Positions 18,395-28,918 are shown, numbered from the stretch's first letter. The stretch: DNA of 64,000 bases from an uncultured Clostridia bacterium (GCA_934462715.1 CAKSIJ010000009.1:55589-119588), one strand, 5' to 3'. The notes: a model not told the origin generated them from the letters alone. Numbers and translations are program-made.

Positions 18395-20896
18395 ATGAAA
18401 AAATTGTTGAGTACACTGCTCATGCCTGTAATGCTCGGTACTGCCGCCGCAGTACCGGCATATGCGGAGGAAAATTCCGCAAAGGTATATGTTGACGCCG
18501 CATACGGCGACGATTCTAAGGACGGAGCTGTGCTGAACTCGGCGGTCAAAACGCTTGAAAGAGCAAAATCGCTTGCCCGTGAGTATTCTCAAAGAAAAGT
18601 AAAAACCGATGTAATTTTAAAGGGAGGCACATATGTGCTTGATTCAACCTTTGAATTTACCACGGAGGACAGCGGTGCAAGCGCAAAAAAGCCTGTTATT
18701 TACCGTTCATATTACGGCGAACAGGCAAAGCTTACCGTAGGTAAAAAAATATCGGATTTTACAAAAACCGGGAATACGGCAGTTCCCGAATCGGTGAGGG
18801 ATAAGGTTTACGAAGCTGATTTGTCGAATATAGACGGACTTATCGGAGGGCTTAATGATGTGCTGTATGACGGCAATAAATTGCAGAGATTGGCACAGTA
18901 TCCGAACAGCGGATATGCCGCATATCAAAAGGCGGCAGATGATGAGGGAAATGTAACCGGACTTGTAATTCCGGAGGGCAGAGCAGAAGCATGGGCAAAT
19001 GAGAGTTCAATGTATTACGGATATTGGACTACAGGATATACATATGCAATCTCAAAGGTGGCTTCAACGGAAAACGGAGTCATGAAGATTAGCGGAAATC
19101 CTGCCGGGGGACTTATAATGAACGCACTCTGCGAGCTTGACGCTCCGGGCGAGTATTATATCGATACCAAGGAAAAGAAGCTTTATTATTATCCGGAATC
19201 ATCTCTTGACAACGTGTATCTTGCGGCGGGTGCAAGAAAGAATGTCATATCGCTTAACGGTGCGAAGAATATGAAGTTTGAAAATATTGACATATTCTGC
19301 ACCACGGGTGACGGATTTAATATTTCAAATTGTAATAATATTACTATATACAGCTCAGAAATCAAAGGTATAGGTTCGGGCAGAGTCAACGGAGCACCGT
19401 ATGGATACGGCATTTATGCCGCAAATACAAGCAATCTGCTTGTGACAGACTGTGAAGTTGCCGAAACGGCGGAAAACGGTATAAGTGTTTCGGGCGGTGT
19501 GCAGGTAACACTTACTCCGTCAAATAATGTTATAACCAATACAAGCGTTCATGATTATGCAAAGCTGAGAAAAGCCGGAAGCACGGGTATTCAGCTCGGC
19601 GGAGTGGGTGCAACCGTTTCACACTGCGAGGTATATAATGCACCGCACCAGGCAATCACTTTTTCGGGCAACGACCATATTATTGAAAACAACCGTATTT
19701 ATAACGTTTTAAAGGAAACGTCCGACGCAGGAGCGATTTACTGCGGAAGAAGCTGGATCGGCAGAGGCTCTGTTATAAAAAACAACTACATTTATAACAC
19801 AAGAGATGTAGCCGATTACACGGTAAACGACGGTAACGAATACTGGGGCGGAACGGACAAGGACGCTATTTACTGTGACGATCTGCAAAGCGGTATTACC
19901 GTGAGCGGAAATATCGTATACAATATGGCAAGAGCCTACATATTCGGCGGCGGAAGCGACAACAAGCTTACGGATAACATTGCAATCGACTGCCGCAGAG
20001 GTGTGGAGTATGACCAGGAGGGTGCTGCCGGCTGGAGATATCAGCACATTTCACCGACCGGAACGGCAGGCGGAAATATATACAAGGAATTAACAAACCT
20101 TTTATCAAATCCGAATTACAGTGAAGAACTTTGGGTTTCAAAATATCCGAAATTTAAGGACGTCTTAAACCGTAAAAAATATTTTGATGATGATATGGCA
20201 CAAACAGGCGCTTCGGCACAGTTTATAAAGGACGCAAAAATCCGCTGGGGATTTGTATATGACAGAGTTGTGCATAATAACTATTATACCGGCGTGAGAG
20301 CGGACGCATACAAGAGCAACGGATTTTACAGCGGTGAATATCAAGGCTCTGATCCGATAAAATCCGGTGCAAGCCATACTTTCCTCGGAAGATTCGGAAA
20401 TATGAAAGGAACTTTCAGCGACAATCATGACGAGAGATACAACGGCAAGTACATTGCTTCTGTTGACGGTATGGCATGGGGCTTCGGAGAGCATGAAAAT
20501 GCAAATATCATTCTTTCAAACGAGGAGCTCGGAGCGGTTGTAACGGACAGCTACGAAATCAAGATTACCGGAAAAAACCTCTCCAACGGCATTTCACGCT
20601 CGACCGCACAAATGGGTATCGGCGAGGATACTTATGTGCCGTCATATTCCGATAATGAGTTTGAGGTTAACGACGGAAACAGATTTACCGTATATGCGGC
20701 AATCTTTGACGGAAACGGAAAGCTTGAGGGTGTACAGTCGTTTAACGGAGTATATCTGTATTCGGGACAGACAATCGATCTTGATATAGACGTTCCCGAA
20801 AACGCTCAAAAGGATTGGTATATGAACGCTTATATCTGGGACGCAAACGGACATATGATTCCGGTTGCACAGCGTACGCCGATATTGGGCAGCTGA
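18395..20896 (+). CDS. Secreted right-handed beta-helix glycosidase-like protein (GH141-like), locus A copy 1
   Basis: This 833-residue secreted protein (signal cleavage near AYA, 24) has an N-terminal module typical of this family: VYVDAAYGDDSKDG, then LKGGTYVLDSTFEF and EDSGASAKKPVIYRSYYGE. A parallel beta-helix follows (~290-560) with NN-rich turns. Two conserved acidic sites are visible, Asp444 in SDAGAIYCGRSW and Asp495/496 in IYCDDLQSG, then a GGGSDNKLTDNIAIDC turn. The layout resembles family GH141 and related beta-helix glycosidases; whether it is catalytic, and on what, is open. An Ig-like domain with MNAYIWDANGHM ends the protein. It starts 12 nt after the binding protein, so it belongs to the same operon. 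Confidence 0.75.
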   Translation: MKKLLSTLLMPVMLGTAAAVPAYAEENSAKVYVDAAYGDDSKDGAVLNSAVKTLERAKSLAREYSQRKVKTDVILKGGTYVLDSTFEFTTEDSGASAKKPVIYRSYYGEQAKLTVGKKISDFTKTGNTAVPESVRDKVYEADLSNIDGLIGGLNDVLYDGNKLQRLAQYPNSGYAAYQKAADDEGNVTGLVIPEGRAEAWANESSMYYGYWTTGYTYAISKVASTENGVMKISGNPAGGLIMNALCELDAPGEYYIDTKEKKLYYYPESSLDNVYLAAGARKNVISLNGAKNMKFENIDIFCTTGDGFNISNCNNITIYSSEIKGIGSGRVNGAPYGYGIYAANTSNLLVTDCEVAETAENGISVSGGVQVTLTPSNNVITNTSVHDYAKLRKAGSTGIQLGGVGATVSHCEVYNAPHQAITFSGNDHIIENNRIYNVLKETSDAGAIYCGRSWIGRGSVIKNNYIYNTRDVADYTVNDGNEYWGGTDKDAIYCDDLQSGITVSGNIVYNMARAYIFGGGSDNKLTDNIAIDCRRGVEYDQEGAAGWRYQHISPTGTAGGNIYKELTNLLSNPNYSEELWVSKYPKFKDVLNRKKYFDDDMAQTGASAQFIKDAKIRWGFVYDRVVHNNYYTGVRADAYKSNGFYSGEYQGSDPIKSGASHTFLGRFGNMKGTFSDNHDERYNGKYIASVDGMAWGFGEHENANIILSNEELGAVVTDSYEIKITGKNLSNGISRSTAQMGIGEDTYVPSYSDNEFEVNDGNRFTVYAAIFDGNGKLEGVQSFNGVYLYSGQTIDLDIDVPENAQKDWYMNAYIWDANGHMIPVAQRTPILGS

Positions 20897-20934
20897 TGTA
20901 AAATGAAATTATGTTTGGTTTTACATACTATTTA

Positions 20935-20952
20935 TGCCGCCGTATGGCGGCA
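20935..20952 (+). other. Intergenic hairpin next to ribosome binding site
   Basis: TGCCGCC-GTAT-GGCGGCA is a perfect 7-bp stem whose 3' arm ends about 3 nt before the TGGAGG ribosome binding site of the following gene. The flanks resemble the leader at 62591-62614. It may affect translation initiation or mRNA processing. Confidence 0.5.
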
Positions 20953-20966
20953 GAATGGAGGTTAAA

Positions 20967-23900
20967 ATGATAAAAAAGATTATAGCGTCGGTATTGACGG
21001 CGGCAACGCTGCTGACATCGATAACCGCCTTTGCGGACGGAGTACGGGACAGCGATATTATTGAGCTGTTTGTCGCAACCGACGGTGACGACCGAAACAA
21101 CGGAACGCTTGACAAACCCTTTGCGACAATCAAGGGTGCGGCTGACAGGGCGGCTACGGAAAAAGCAAAAAATCCCGGTTCGCAGATTATAATTACCGTT
21201 AAGGGCGGAAATTATTTCCTTAACGAGGGAATTAAGCTTGATCCGAACCTTTCGGGAACGGAGGAAAAGCCCTTTGTTATCAGAAATTACAATGACGAAG
21301 AGGTAAATGTCAGAGGAAGCAAGCAGATAGATCCTAAGGATTTTCACCAATGTACTGATGAAAAGATATTAAAAAAGATACCCGAAAAGGCAAGGCAGTA
21401 TATTGGGGAATATGACCTTTCAAAGGTTATTTCGGGCGGTTTGGATAATATTCAAAAAAGTGATTTGGGATATTATTCGCTTATTCTGAACGACAGAGAT
21501 CAAACGCTTGCACGTTATCCGAATGACGGATACGAACACGTTAAAACGGTAGTAAACAAGTGGAACTTTTTCACAACCCCCGAGAATGCCAAAAGGTGGA
21601 TAACAGCCGAGAATGCATACATCGCAAGCTGGTTCGGAGTTGAATATTGTTTTGAAATCAATGCGGTAAACATGATGGCAGAGGACGGAAATATTCTGAT
21701 GCGTACAAACGCATGGTACGGAATCAAGCCGGGAAACAGATTTTACATATTCAATCTGTTGGAGGAACTCGATACTCCGGGAGAGTATTATATTGACAGA
21801 ACGAGCAAAAAACTGTATTTCTATCCGCCGTATACCATGACGAATGCATTTATTGAAATCCCGATTCTGACAGAGGAAATTATAAATGTAAACGGCATGA
21901 AAAATCTTACGGTTAAGGGTATAAACTTCAAATCGGCAAGAGGAAACGGTATATCTGCCGTTGGGTGCGAGAACTTTGTGCTGGACGGCTGTAAGGTTGA
22001 AAATGTCGGAAATATGGCATTGAACCTTTCAAATAACAAAAGTGCAAGGATTCTCAACAATGACTTTTTCCATATAGGCGGAAAGGGTATACACGTTTCG
22101 GGCGGCGACAGAATGACTTTGACATCGGGCGATAACCTGATTGAAAACAATCACTTTTTCAATTACGGAAAACTGTGGATGACATATTCTCCGGGAGTGA
22201 AGGTTGACGGCGGCGTCGGCTGTACCATACAGCACAATGTGTTCCACGAATCCTCGTCACAGGCGATTCTGTTTTCGGGAAACGAGCATAAATTTTTGTA
22301 TAACGAGATGTACAATCTTATAAAGGAAGCGTCGGACGCAGGTGCGATATATGCGTGCCGAGATTATATCAGCCGAGGAAATGAGATTGCATATAACTAT
22401 ATTCACGATATAGATACATCTGCCGATAAATCCGGTTCAATCTATGTTGCCGGAGTATATTTGGACGACTTGATTTCGGGTAATAATGTACATCATAACA
22501 TTATTGCAAGGTGTCATTTGGGCGTTATGTTCGGCGGAGGACGTGATAACAAATTTGATAACAATTTGGTTATCGACTGCGAGAACTCAACCTTTATGGA
22601 TGCAAGAGGCGTAGGTTGGGCGGCATATCACGCTAAACCGGGCGGTCAGTGTTACAACACGATTTTCTGGGTGCCGTATAATCAGCCGCCATGGAGTACA
22701 AAATATCCGGAACTTGCAACGATTTTTGATCACGGTGCACTCGGATTACCGTATAATAACTCAATACAAAACAATGTTTTGTATGATCCTGTGGTAACAA
22801 TGATTGCAAACGAAATGTATACCTACGGAACGGTTCGGAACAACACAACGACAAAGGACGAACAGGAAATGTTTAAGGATTACGAGAACAACAATTTTGA
22901 AATTGCGGACAATGCCGAAATTTTGAAAACAAGTCCGGGTCTTGCAGAAATAAAAATGTCGGAAATCGGATTGAGCGAGGAAAGAGTTAAGCAGTCAACC
23001 GAACATTCTCTTGAAGCCGGCTTCAGACTCATCTCACCGAAAAACGGGGCAAAGAACATTTCAAACTTAGGCTATCTTTTCAAATGGGATAAGCATGACG
23101 GATCGGATAAATACATTGTAACGATTGCCGAAGATCCCGAAATGAAGAACGTGATTATTCAAGAGGAAACGGTAAACAATTATCTGAATATTAAAAACAT
23201 TCCGACCGGAGAAAGGATATTTTACTGGACTGTTACCGGAGTGAACTACTCGCAGACTCTCAAAAACACCTTTAAGCAGACCGGTGCGCCGAGAATGTTA
23301 ACAAGCTATCAGTATGAACTTACCGATAAAACTCAGCTTGAAAACGATTTGCAGGTTTGCCAAAGACTTTATGACAATGTAACCGAGGGAACGGAAGCGG
23401 GAACATATAAGTCCGGATTTAAAAATAAGGTTAAGACCGCTTTGGATAATGCGCAGGCGATATACGGCAGCGCAACGTCTTTGCAGAAAGATATAGAGGA
23501 CGCAAGCACAAAGATTAACGAGGTAATCAACAGTATTCCGGATAACTTCAATTATGATGTTGTGAATATGGGCGATTTGCTCAAGGATAGGGAAAACTGG
23601 AAATATGCTTCGGGTCATGAGGGACCCGCCGAAGGTTTTTGGACATGGAACGCAGACGGAAGCTTATCTCTTACCGGAGAAAACGGAAGAAAAAATCACT
23701 ATACTATTTGCGGCTACGACAAGGATTTGGGCAGAGCGACAGCAATCAAGTTCGGCTACAAGGTAAACGTAAGCTCGAACTACTGTATCATGGGCTTGCA
23801 GCCGGTGACAAACGGTTTCTTGAGTGCGGGTAAAGGCTACAGTCTGATTATCAAGAGCAATCAGATAGAAATCCAGAAATATGTTCCGGGATATGTCGGA

Positions 23901-24146
23901 AATGCAATCAAGCAGCAGATTCTGAACTTCTATATTTCGGACGACAAGTGGGTTGATTTGGAAATGGGAGCGCTCTGCGTGGGAGTCGGTACTTATGTAT
24001 ATCTTAAGGCTGACGGAAACGTTATAGCCTCCTTCCTCGACACGGATCCTCCTTACTGGGATCCGGAGGCTGTCAAGTTTATCTTTACAAATCCGAGCGG
24101 CGAAATGCCGGAATGTTACGCTTCGATAAGAGCGGCAAAGGATTGA
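20967..24146 (+). CDS. Secreted right-handed beta-helix protein with FN3, FIVAR-like and jelly-roll C-terminus (GH141-like), locus A copy 2
   Basis: The start at 20967 follows TGGAGG by 5 nt; an earlier in-frame ATG at 20934 lies within the leader hairpin. The 1059-residue product has a signal peptide (~23) and the family N-terminal module (FVATDGDDRNNGTLDKPF, KGGNYFLNEG). Its beta-helix (~300-600) carries Asp457 in SDAGAIYACRDY and Asp500/501 in VYLDDLISG, plus a GGGRDNKFDNNLVIDC turn. The C-terminus adds an FN3-like domain (~685-775), a helical FIVAR-like segment (~785-860, EAGTYKSGFKNKV) and a beta jelly-roll (~865-1059). The protein at 57933-61262 has the same four-part architecture, so these two are closest paralogues. 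No surface anchor is visible. Confidence 0.75.
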   Translation: MIKKIIASVLTAATLLTSITAFADGVRDSDIIELFVATDGDDRNNGTLDKPFATIKGAADRAATEKAKNPGSQIIITVKGGNYFLNEGIKLDPNLSGTEEKPFVIRNYNDEEVNVRGSKQIDPKDFHQCTDEKILKKIPEKARQYIGEYDLSKVISGGLDNIQKSDLGYYSLILNDRDQTLARYPNDGYEHVKTVVNKWNFFTTPENAKRWITAENAYIASWFGVEYCFEINAVNMMAEDGNILMRTNAWYGIKPGNRFYIFNLLEELDTPGEYYIDRTSKKLYFYPPYTMTNAFIEIPILTEEIINVNGMKNLTVKGINFKSARGNGISAVGCENFVLDGCKVENVGNMALNLSNNKSARILNNDFFHIGGKGIHVSGGDRMTLTSGDNLIENNHFFNYGKLWMTYSPGVKVDGGVGCTIQHNVFHESSSQAILFSGNEHKFLYNEMYNLIKEASDAGAIYACRDYISRGNEIAYNYIHDIDTSADKSGSIYVAGVYLDDLISGNNVHHNIIARCHLGVMFGGGRDNKFDNNLVIDCENSTFMDARGVGWAAYHAKPGGQCYNTIFWVPYNQPPWSTKYPELATIFDHGALGLPYNNSIQNNVLYDPVVTMIANEMYTYGTVRNNTTTKDEQEMFKDYENNNFEIADNAEILKTSPGLAEIKMSEIGLSEERVKQSTEHSLEAGFRLISPKNGAKNISNLGYLFKWDKHDGSDKYIVTIAEDPEMKNVIIQEETVNNYLNIKNIPTGERIFYWTVTGVNYSQTLKNTFKQTGAPRMLTSYQYELTDKTQLENDLQVCQRLYDNVTEGTEAGTYKSGFKNKVKTALDNAQAIYGSATSLQKDIEDASTKINEVINSIPDNFNYDVVNMGDLLKDRENWKYASGHEGPAEGFWTWNADGSLSLTGENGRKNHYTICGYDKDLGRATAIKFGYKVNVSSNYCIMGLQPVTNGFLSAGKGYSLIIKSNQIEIQKYVPGYVGNAIKQQILNFYISDDKWVDLEMGALCVGVGTYVYLKADGNVIASFLDTDPPYWDPEAVKFIFTNPSGEMPECYASIRAAKD

Positions 24147-24251
24147 TAAAACGGGTTAAAAAGAAAAAACGTGCGGTGCCGCTTGTGCGGACGAAAACGG
24201 GCAAAAGCGGCGCTGCATGATTCTGACGTATGGAAAGGATAGGTTTTATAT

Positions 24252-25937
24252 ATGACATTAAAGAAAAAAGGTATACTGCTGAGCGCTGCAATATTTTCCT
24301 TAATGAGCGTTACAGCCAATGCGGCTTATATCAAAAATGCCGATATGAATCTGACCGATTCGACAGTTTCGGTCAGCGGTATAAATTTCGGCTCAAATAA
24401 CGGCGAATATGCTACGCTTCTGGTTTTAAAGCCCGGAGTAACACTTGAAAATATGACAAAGGACGGAGTGGAAAAGCAGGAGCAGATTAAAATTTCGGAC
24501 GGTAAGTTTGATTTCAGCTTTTTACTCAATTCACCGTCGGACGGAGAATATACGGCTTATATAAATGCCGGAGCAAAGACAAGAGAGAGTAAATTTACAT
24601 ATTCGGCAAATACCGGCGACATATACAGCACAATTATGGCTGCTGCCGATTCGGAGGAGTTTGCAAAGCTTCTGGAGCAGAACAGCGCAGCTTTAAATCT
24701 GAACGATACCGCCTACGGAGCTGTCGATAAAAAGGGCAGCGCCGGAAAAATGCTCTACAATGCAATCAAGTCGGGTGAGGTAAGCGTTACGGACGCAGAA
24801 AGTCTGAAAAAGGCAGCCGTAAAGCTTTCAATGCTTGAAGCCATGAACGAGAACAAAAAGGAGCTTGTCTTTGACGAAAACGGATTCATTGACGAGAAGC
24901 TCATGGGTATGGATACTATTGATGAGAGATTAAAGGTTAACGCTTATTCTCTGTTTAACAAAAGTATAACCGAAAGCGGAAAGAGCAAGGCTTTGTCGGG
25001 CTTATGCTCGGCCGGCTTTGACAGCGTTGCAGGCTTTGAAAAGGAATTTGTCTGGGAAAGTACAAAAGCTGCAATCAGAGATAACAAGAGCAACGGAACC
25101 GGTCACATTGCTTCAGTGCTTGACTCTAACAACGGTGTGAACGGCTTGAATCTTGCGAATTACAAGAGCGTAAGCGGAAATGCAATTAACAACAAGCTTA
25201 TTTCGGGAAGCTACGAAACAAAGGCTCAGATGCAGTCTATACTCGATACAAAGGTTAGCCAGAGCGGCGGAAACAACACCGAACCGGGAGGCGGCAATAA
25301 TACGAGCGGAACAAAGAATACCGGCTCGGGATATGACGGCGGAAAATACAATCCGACAACAACCGTAACCAACGGCGAAAAGAGCTTTGTTTTCAAGGAC
25401 GTAACCGAAAACTACGATTGGGCAAAGCCGGCAATCGAGCAGCTTTATATCAAGGGAATAATAAAGGGCAGAAGTGCAGACGAATTTGCTCCGGCAGAAA
25501 ACGTTACGAGAGCCGAATTTGTCAAGATGATTTTAGGCGTATTCGGAATAGAAGCAAACGGAAATTCCGCAGGCTTTGAGGACGTGACATCAGGCGATTG
25601 GTATGCGCCTTACGTTAATACCGCATATGAATTGGGAATCGTAACGGGCGTGAGCGATACGTATTTCGGAGCAAACGAGAAAATCACAAGACAGGACGCT
25701 GCGGTTATTATTCAAAGAGCGTGCAAGAGCGCTGAAAAGAGCCTTGAAAAGGTTAACGAAGCCGCTGTCTTTGACGATGCGGAGGATATTTCGGAATATG
25801 CGGTTGAAGCCATAAACGAGCTTACCGAAGCCGATATACTGCACGGCTCGGACAATAAATTCAATCCGAGAAACAACTGCACAAGAGCCGAAGCTGCGGT
25901 TATGCTGAAAAATGTTTCGGATAAGATAAACGGTTAA
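24252..25937 (+). CDS. Secreted protein with three C-terminal SLH domains (SLH-C), locus A
   Basis: The 561-residue product has a signal peptide (~24), an Ig-like domain (~27-117, VSVSGINFGSNNGEY) and an alpha-helical region of ~200 residues with no recognised family. A flexible Gly/Asn-rich linker (~343-378) precedes three SLH domains (~380-432, 441-496, 505-560). The SLH cores read PAENVTRAEFVKMI, EKITRQDAAVII and NNCTRAEAAVML. SLH domains bind pyruvylated secondary wall polymers, so the protein is wall-anchored with the Ig and helical part exposed. The protein at 50975-54745 has the same Ig, helical, linker, SLH arrangement. In both loci the next gene encodes an SLH-N protein. It is probably a scaffold rather than an enzyme. 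Confidence 0.8.
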   Translation: MTLKKKGILLSAAIFSLMSVTANAAYIKNADMNLTDSTVSVSGINFGSNNGEYATLLVLKPGVTLENMTKDGVEKQEQIKISDGKFDFSFLLNSPSDGEYTAYINAGAKTRESKFTYSANTGDIYSTIMAAADSEEFAKLLEQNSAALNLNDTAYGAVDKKGSAGKMLYNAIKSGEVSVTDAESLKKAAVKLSMLEAMNENKKELVFDENGFIDEKLMGMDTIDERLKVNAYSLFNKSITESGKSKALSGLCSAGFDSVAGFEKEFVWESTKAAIRDNKSNGTGHIASVLDSNNGVNGLNLANYKSVSGNAINNKLISGSYETKAQMQSILDTKVSQSGGNNTEPGGGNNTSGTKNTGSGYDGGKYNPTTTVTNGEKSFVFKDVTENYDWAKPAIEQLYIKGIIKGRSADEFAPAENVTRAEFVKMILGVFGIEANGNSAGFEDVTSGDWYAPYVNTAYELGIVTGVSDTYFGANEKITRQDAAVIIQRACKSAEKSLEKVNEAAVFDDAEDISEYAVEAINELTEADILHGSDNKFNPRNNCTRAEAAVMLKNVSDKING

Positions 25938-25951
25938 GGAGGGTAACATAA

Positions 25952-28870
25952 ATGTTGAAAAAACGAATACTTGCACTTGCGTGTGCGTTTACTTGTGTGA
26001 TAACAAGTGTAAATGCGGCTCCGCTGTTTACCGACGTTCCGGAGGATTCAAACGAAGAAAGGGTTTTGAATGTTATAACCGGCGTGGGACTCATGAAAGG
26101 CTATGAGGACGGCTCGTTTATGCCGAGAGAAGCGGTAAAGCGAGGAGAAATCGCACAGATTCTCTGTAATGCGCTCAGCTATGAATATGAGGTTTCGGAC
26201 GAACAGATTGAATGGGACGACGAATATCTCGGAGACGATTCCAAAGACACAGAGCTGATTGTTGCCGAAAACAAGGAAAGCAGATGGAACGATGTTCCGA
26301 AAAATAACTGGGCATATAAAGCAATCGAGCAGATTGCCGCAATAGGAATCATGGCAGGTGACGGAAACGGCAATTTCAGACCCGAGGACACCGTTACCTA
26401 CAATGAAGCAATAAAGGTTATTTTAAATCTCTGCGGATATGAAAAGGAAGCAGGCTTTTTCGGCGGCTATCCGGACGGATATGCCAAAATTGCCACAGAA
26501 AACGGAATGTATAAGGGAATTTCGGGAACCGGTGACAGCAAAATGTCGCGTATGGATATTGCAAGACTGTTTTATAACAGCTTTGAGCTGCCGGTAAGAG
26601 AGTATAAATATAACGGCACAGGCTTTGTTGTAACTCCGGACGATGAGGAAAGCTTCATGAACGATAAAATGGACGTTTATGCGGTAACCGGCGCATTGAC
26701 TCAAACTGATGTAACGTCTGTTGATTCCGATGTAAGATGTGAAAAGGGCGAAGCCTCCTTAAACGGATTTAAGTTTCAATTTGATGATGACAAGGCGGCT
26801 ATAAGAGATTATATCGGCAGAGAAATCAGAATTTTCGTTCATAAGACCGAGGACGAGGACTATGAGTTGCTTTGTTGGGAGGAAACGGGCAAGGATAAAA
26901 TCACCGTTATAGACGCAGCCGATTTTGAAAAATTCGAGGACAACACATTTTCATATGAAGCTAACGGAAAGATAAAGAATATCAAGGTTGATGAAGGCTT
27001 CAGCCTTATCTACAACGGAAAGTATCTCGGAACATATGCCGATGAGGATTTCGATTTTGACAACGGAACGATTACCGTTATCGACAGCAAGAATTTTGAC
27101 GTTGATACGGTTGTGGTTGAAAACTATAAGTCGGGTTACATATCTGTAATAAATTCAAAGGATATGTTTATAATCGATAAGCTTGCCGAGGGAAGTCAGA
27201 ATGCGGTAATAGATTTCGAGCCGGACGATGGAGATATTTTCTACAGCATTTATGACTCAATCGGAAACGCAATGAATTTTGAAGAGCTTGGAACGGGAGC
27301 TATGAACTACATATATAACGGCGATTATATCAAAATCTATTTTTCAAGCAATAAGACGTCCGGGCAGGTTACGAGTGCAAACAAGAGAGATGACGGTGAG
27401 TTTGTAAAAATAGACGATGTCGAATACAAAATCGCAAAGGAGTATATCGAGTCCAAAAACTATATTCCTCTGTCAAGCGGTATGCAGATTACGGTATTTG
27501 TTGATGCATGGGGAAATGTTGCGTGGATAACAAACGATACCGGAATAGGAAATGTCGGTTATCTGACAAGGGCATACAATGATGAAGAAAACGATGAACA
27601 CAAGCTCAAATTCTTTGATTTTACAAAAAAATCGCAGATAGACGTTAAGCTTTCCGATAAGGTTCGTTATTATGATAAGTTCGATGAGGTTACAAGAATG
27701 ACAGGCGAGGGCGTTGTTACTCAGATGAGCGACTATAAGGGCGTGTTCAGCTATGAGTGTAACAGCGACGGCGAAATAAAGGAAATCAAAATACCGCTTG
27801 ATTCAAAGGTTTCGAGCAATGATTTGAGATTGAGAATAATGAATTCCGGAACATTCTGGTGTAACTCGGTACTAGGTTCTCTTTCGGATACGTTTTTGAG
27901 TACCGATACACAGGTATTGCTCATTCCGCCCGAACCGGAAAATTATGAGGATTACAAGTTTGCAGGCAGATCATATTTCAAGAAAACCAACTATAGCTGT
28001 TCGATCTACAACTTTGATAAGAGATCAAAGCTGAATAAGGTTGTTGTTGTAAATACTAATTCGGATCTGGACGGACGTATATCGCAGAACAGTGCGCTGT
28101 GGGTTGTTACGGAGGTAAACACGATTTATGATGAGGAAGATATGGTATCAACGCCGCAATTTACGGTTTGCGACGGTGCAAATATCAAGGTGCTGACTCC
28201 CGATACGTCATTGTGCGACTTTAACGGTGTAAACAATCAGTTCGGCAAAGGGGACGCTGACGGCAATAAATATACGGTAGGCGTAGGCGATCTGGTTAAA
28301 TACGAGGAACTGAACGGCAAGGTAATAAATCTTCAGCTTGTGTATGACGCTGACGGCAAAAACCCGGCATGGTACGGAGCTGATCCGGCAGATAAAACAA
28401 CCGTTGTGCCGAGCGGAAACGAGGATTACAACAGCGTATTAGGTTCAATCCCGGGTTCTACAGGATTTAATGCGAATAAAGATAATGCGTCGGGATACTT
28501 CAATACCAATCCCGTAAATTACAGCTATGATATACCTACGGCAGGTAAAAAAACCTTTGGTAACGGTGATTGCCGTTACATTTACGGATTCGCATATTCC
28601 GAATATGAGGATTACATTACAATCACAACACAGAATCTGCATGGCAGATTTGACGATGAGATTGAAAAAGAAAACTACTATACCGAAGCTTTCAACCCGG
28701 CAGGTGCGGACGTGGTTCTGATTAAAGGAACAGGCAACAGAATCGGAGTTGAAAAGGGCAAAATCAGCGATATAAGAACATACGAGCAGTCAGGCTCGAA
28801 ATGCTCAAAGATATGGCTTTGCCACGGAAGCAATTATTCAACCGGAAGAATTTTCGTTTGGGTTGACTGA
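25952..28870 (+). CDS. Secreted protein with N-terminal SLH domains and long beta-rich region (SLH-N), locus A
   Basis: This 972-residue secreted protein (signal ~23) starts with SLH domains: FTDVPEDSNEERVL (~25-75), WNDVPKNNWAYKAIEQIA (~109-165) and a weaker third (~165-210). The remaining ~750 residues are beta-rich and include DYIGREIRIFVHKTEDEDY, IYNGKYL and GTITVIDSKNFD-type elements. The locus B protein at 54787-57882 shares these blocks (DYLGKKVRIYYD, IIFNGKAV, GEITFIDNNRDS), so this is a real but unnamed family. The function is unknown; wall attachment is clear. The gene starts 14 nt after its SLH-C partner. A strong terminator lies 48 nt downstream, ending locus A. Confidence 0.8.
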   Translation: MLKKRILALACAFTCVITSVNAAPLFTDVPEDSNEERVLNVITGVGLMKGYEDGSFMPREAVKRGEIAQILCNALSYEYEVSDEQIEWDDEYLGDDSKDTELIVAENKESRWNDVPKNNWAYKAIEQIAAIGIMAGDGNGNFRPEDTVTYNEAIKVILNLCGYEKEAGFFGGYPDGYAKIATENGMYKGISGTGDSKMSRMDIARLFYNSFELPVREYKYNGTGFVVTPDDEESFMNDKMDVYAVTGALTQTDVTSVDSDVRCEKGEASLNGFKFQFDDDKAAIRDYIGREIRIFVHKTEDEDYELLCWEETGKDKITVIDAADFEKFEDNTFSYEANGKIKNIKVDEGFSLIYNGKYLGTYADEDFDFDNGTITVIDSKNFDVDTVVVENYKSGYISVINSKDMFIIDKLAEGSQNAVIDFEPDDGDIFYSIYDSIGNAMNFEELGTGAMNYIYNGDYIKIYFSSNKTSGQVTSANKRDDGEFVKIDDVEYKIAKEYIESKNYIPLSSGMQITVFVDAWGNVAWITNDTGIGNVGYLTRAYNDEENDEHKLKFFDFTKKSQIDVKLSDKVRYYDKFDEVTRMTGEGVVTQMSDYKGVFSYECNSDGEIKEIKIPLDSKVSSNDLRLRIMNSGTFWCNSVLGSLSDTFLSTDTQVLLIPPEPENYEDYKFAGRSYFKKTNYSCSIYNFDKRSKLNKVVVVNTNSDLDGRISQNSALWVVTEVNTIYDEEDMVSTPQFTVCDGANIKVLTPDTSLCDFNGVNNQFGKGDADGNKYTVGVGDLVKYEELNGKVINLQLVYDADGKNPAWYGADPADKTTVVPSGNEDYNSVLGSIPGSTGFNANKDNASGYFNTNPVNYSYDIPTAGKKTFGNGDCRYIYGFAYSEYEDYITITTQNLHGRFDDEIEKENYYTEAFNPAGADVVLIKGTGNRIGVEKGKISDIRTYEQSGSKCSKIWLCHGSNYSTGRIFVWVD

Positions 28871-28918
28871 TAATCTAAAATCTATGCGGTTAAAATACCG
28901 CTAAAGTGAAAATTTTGG

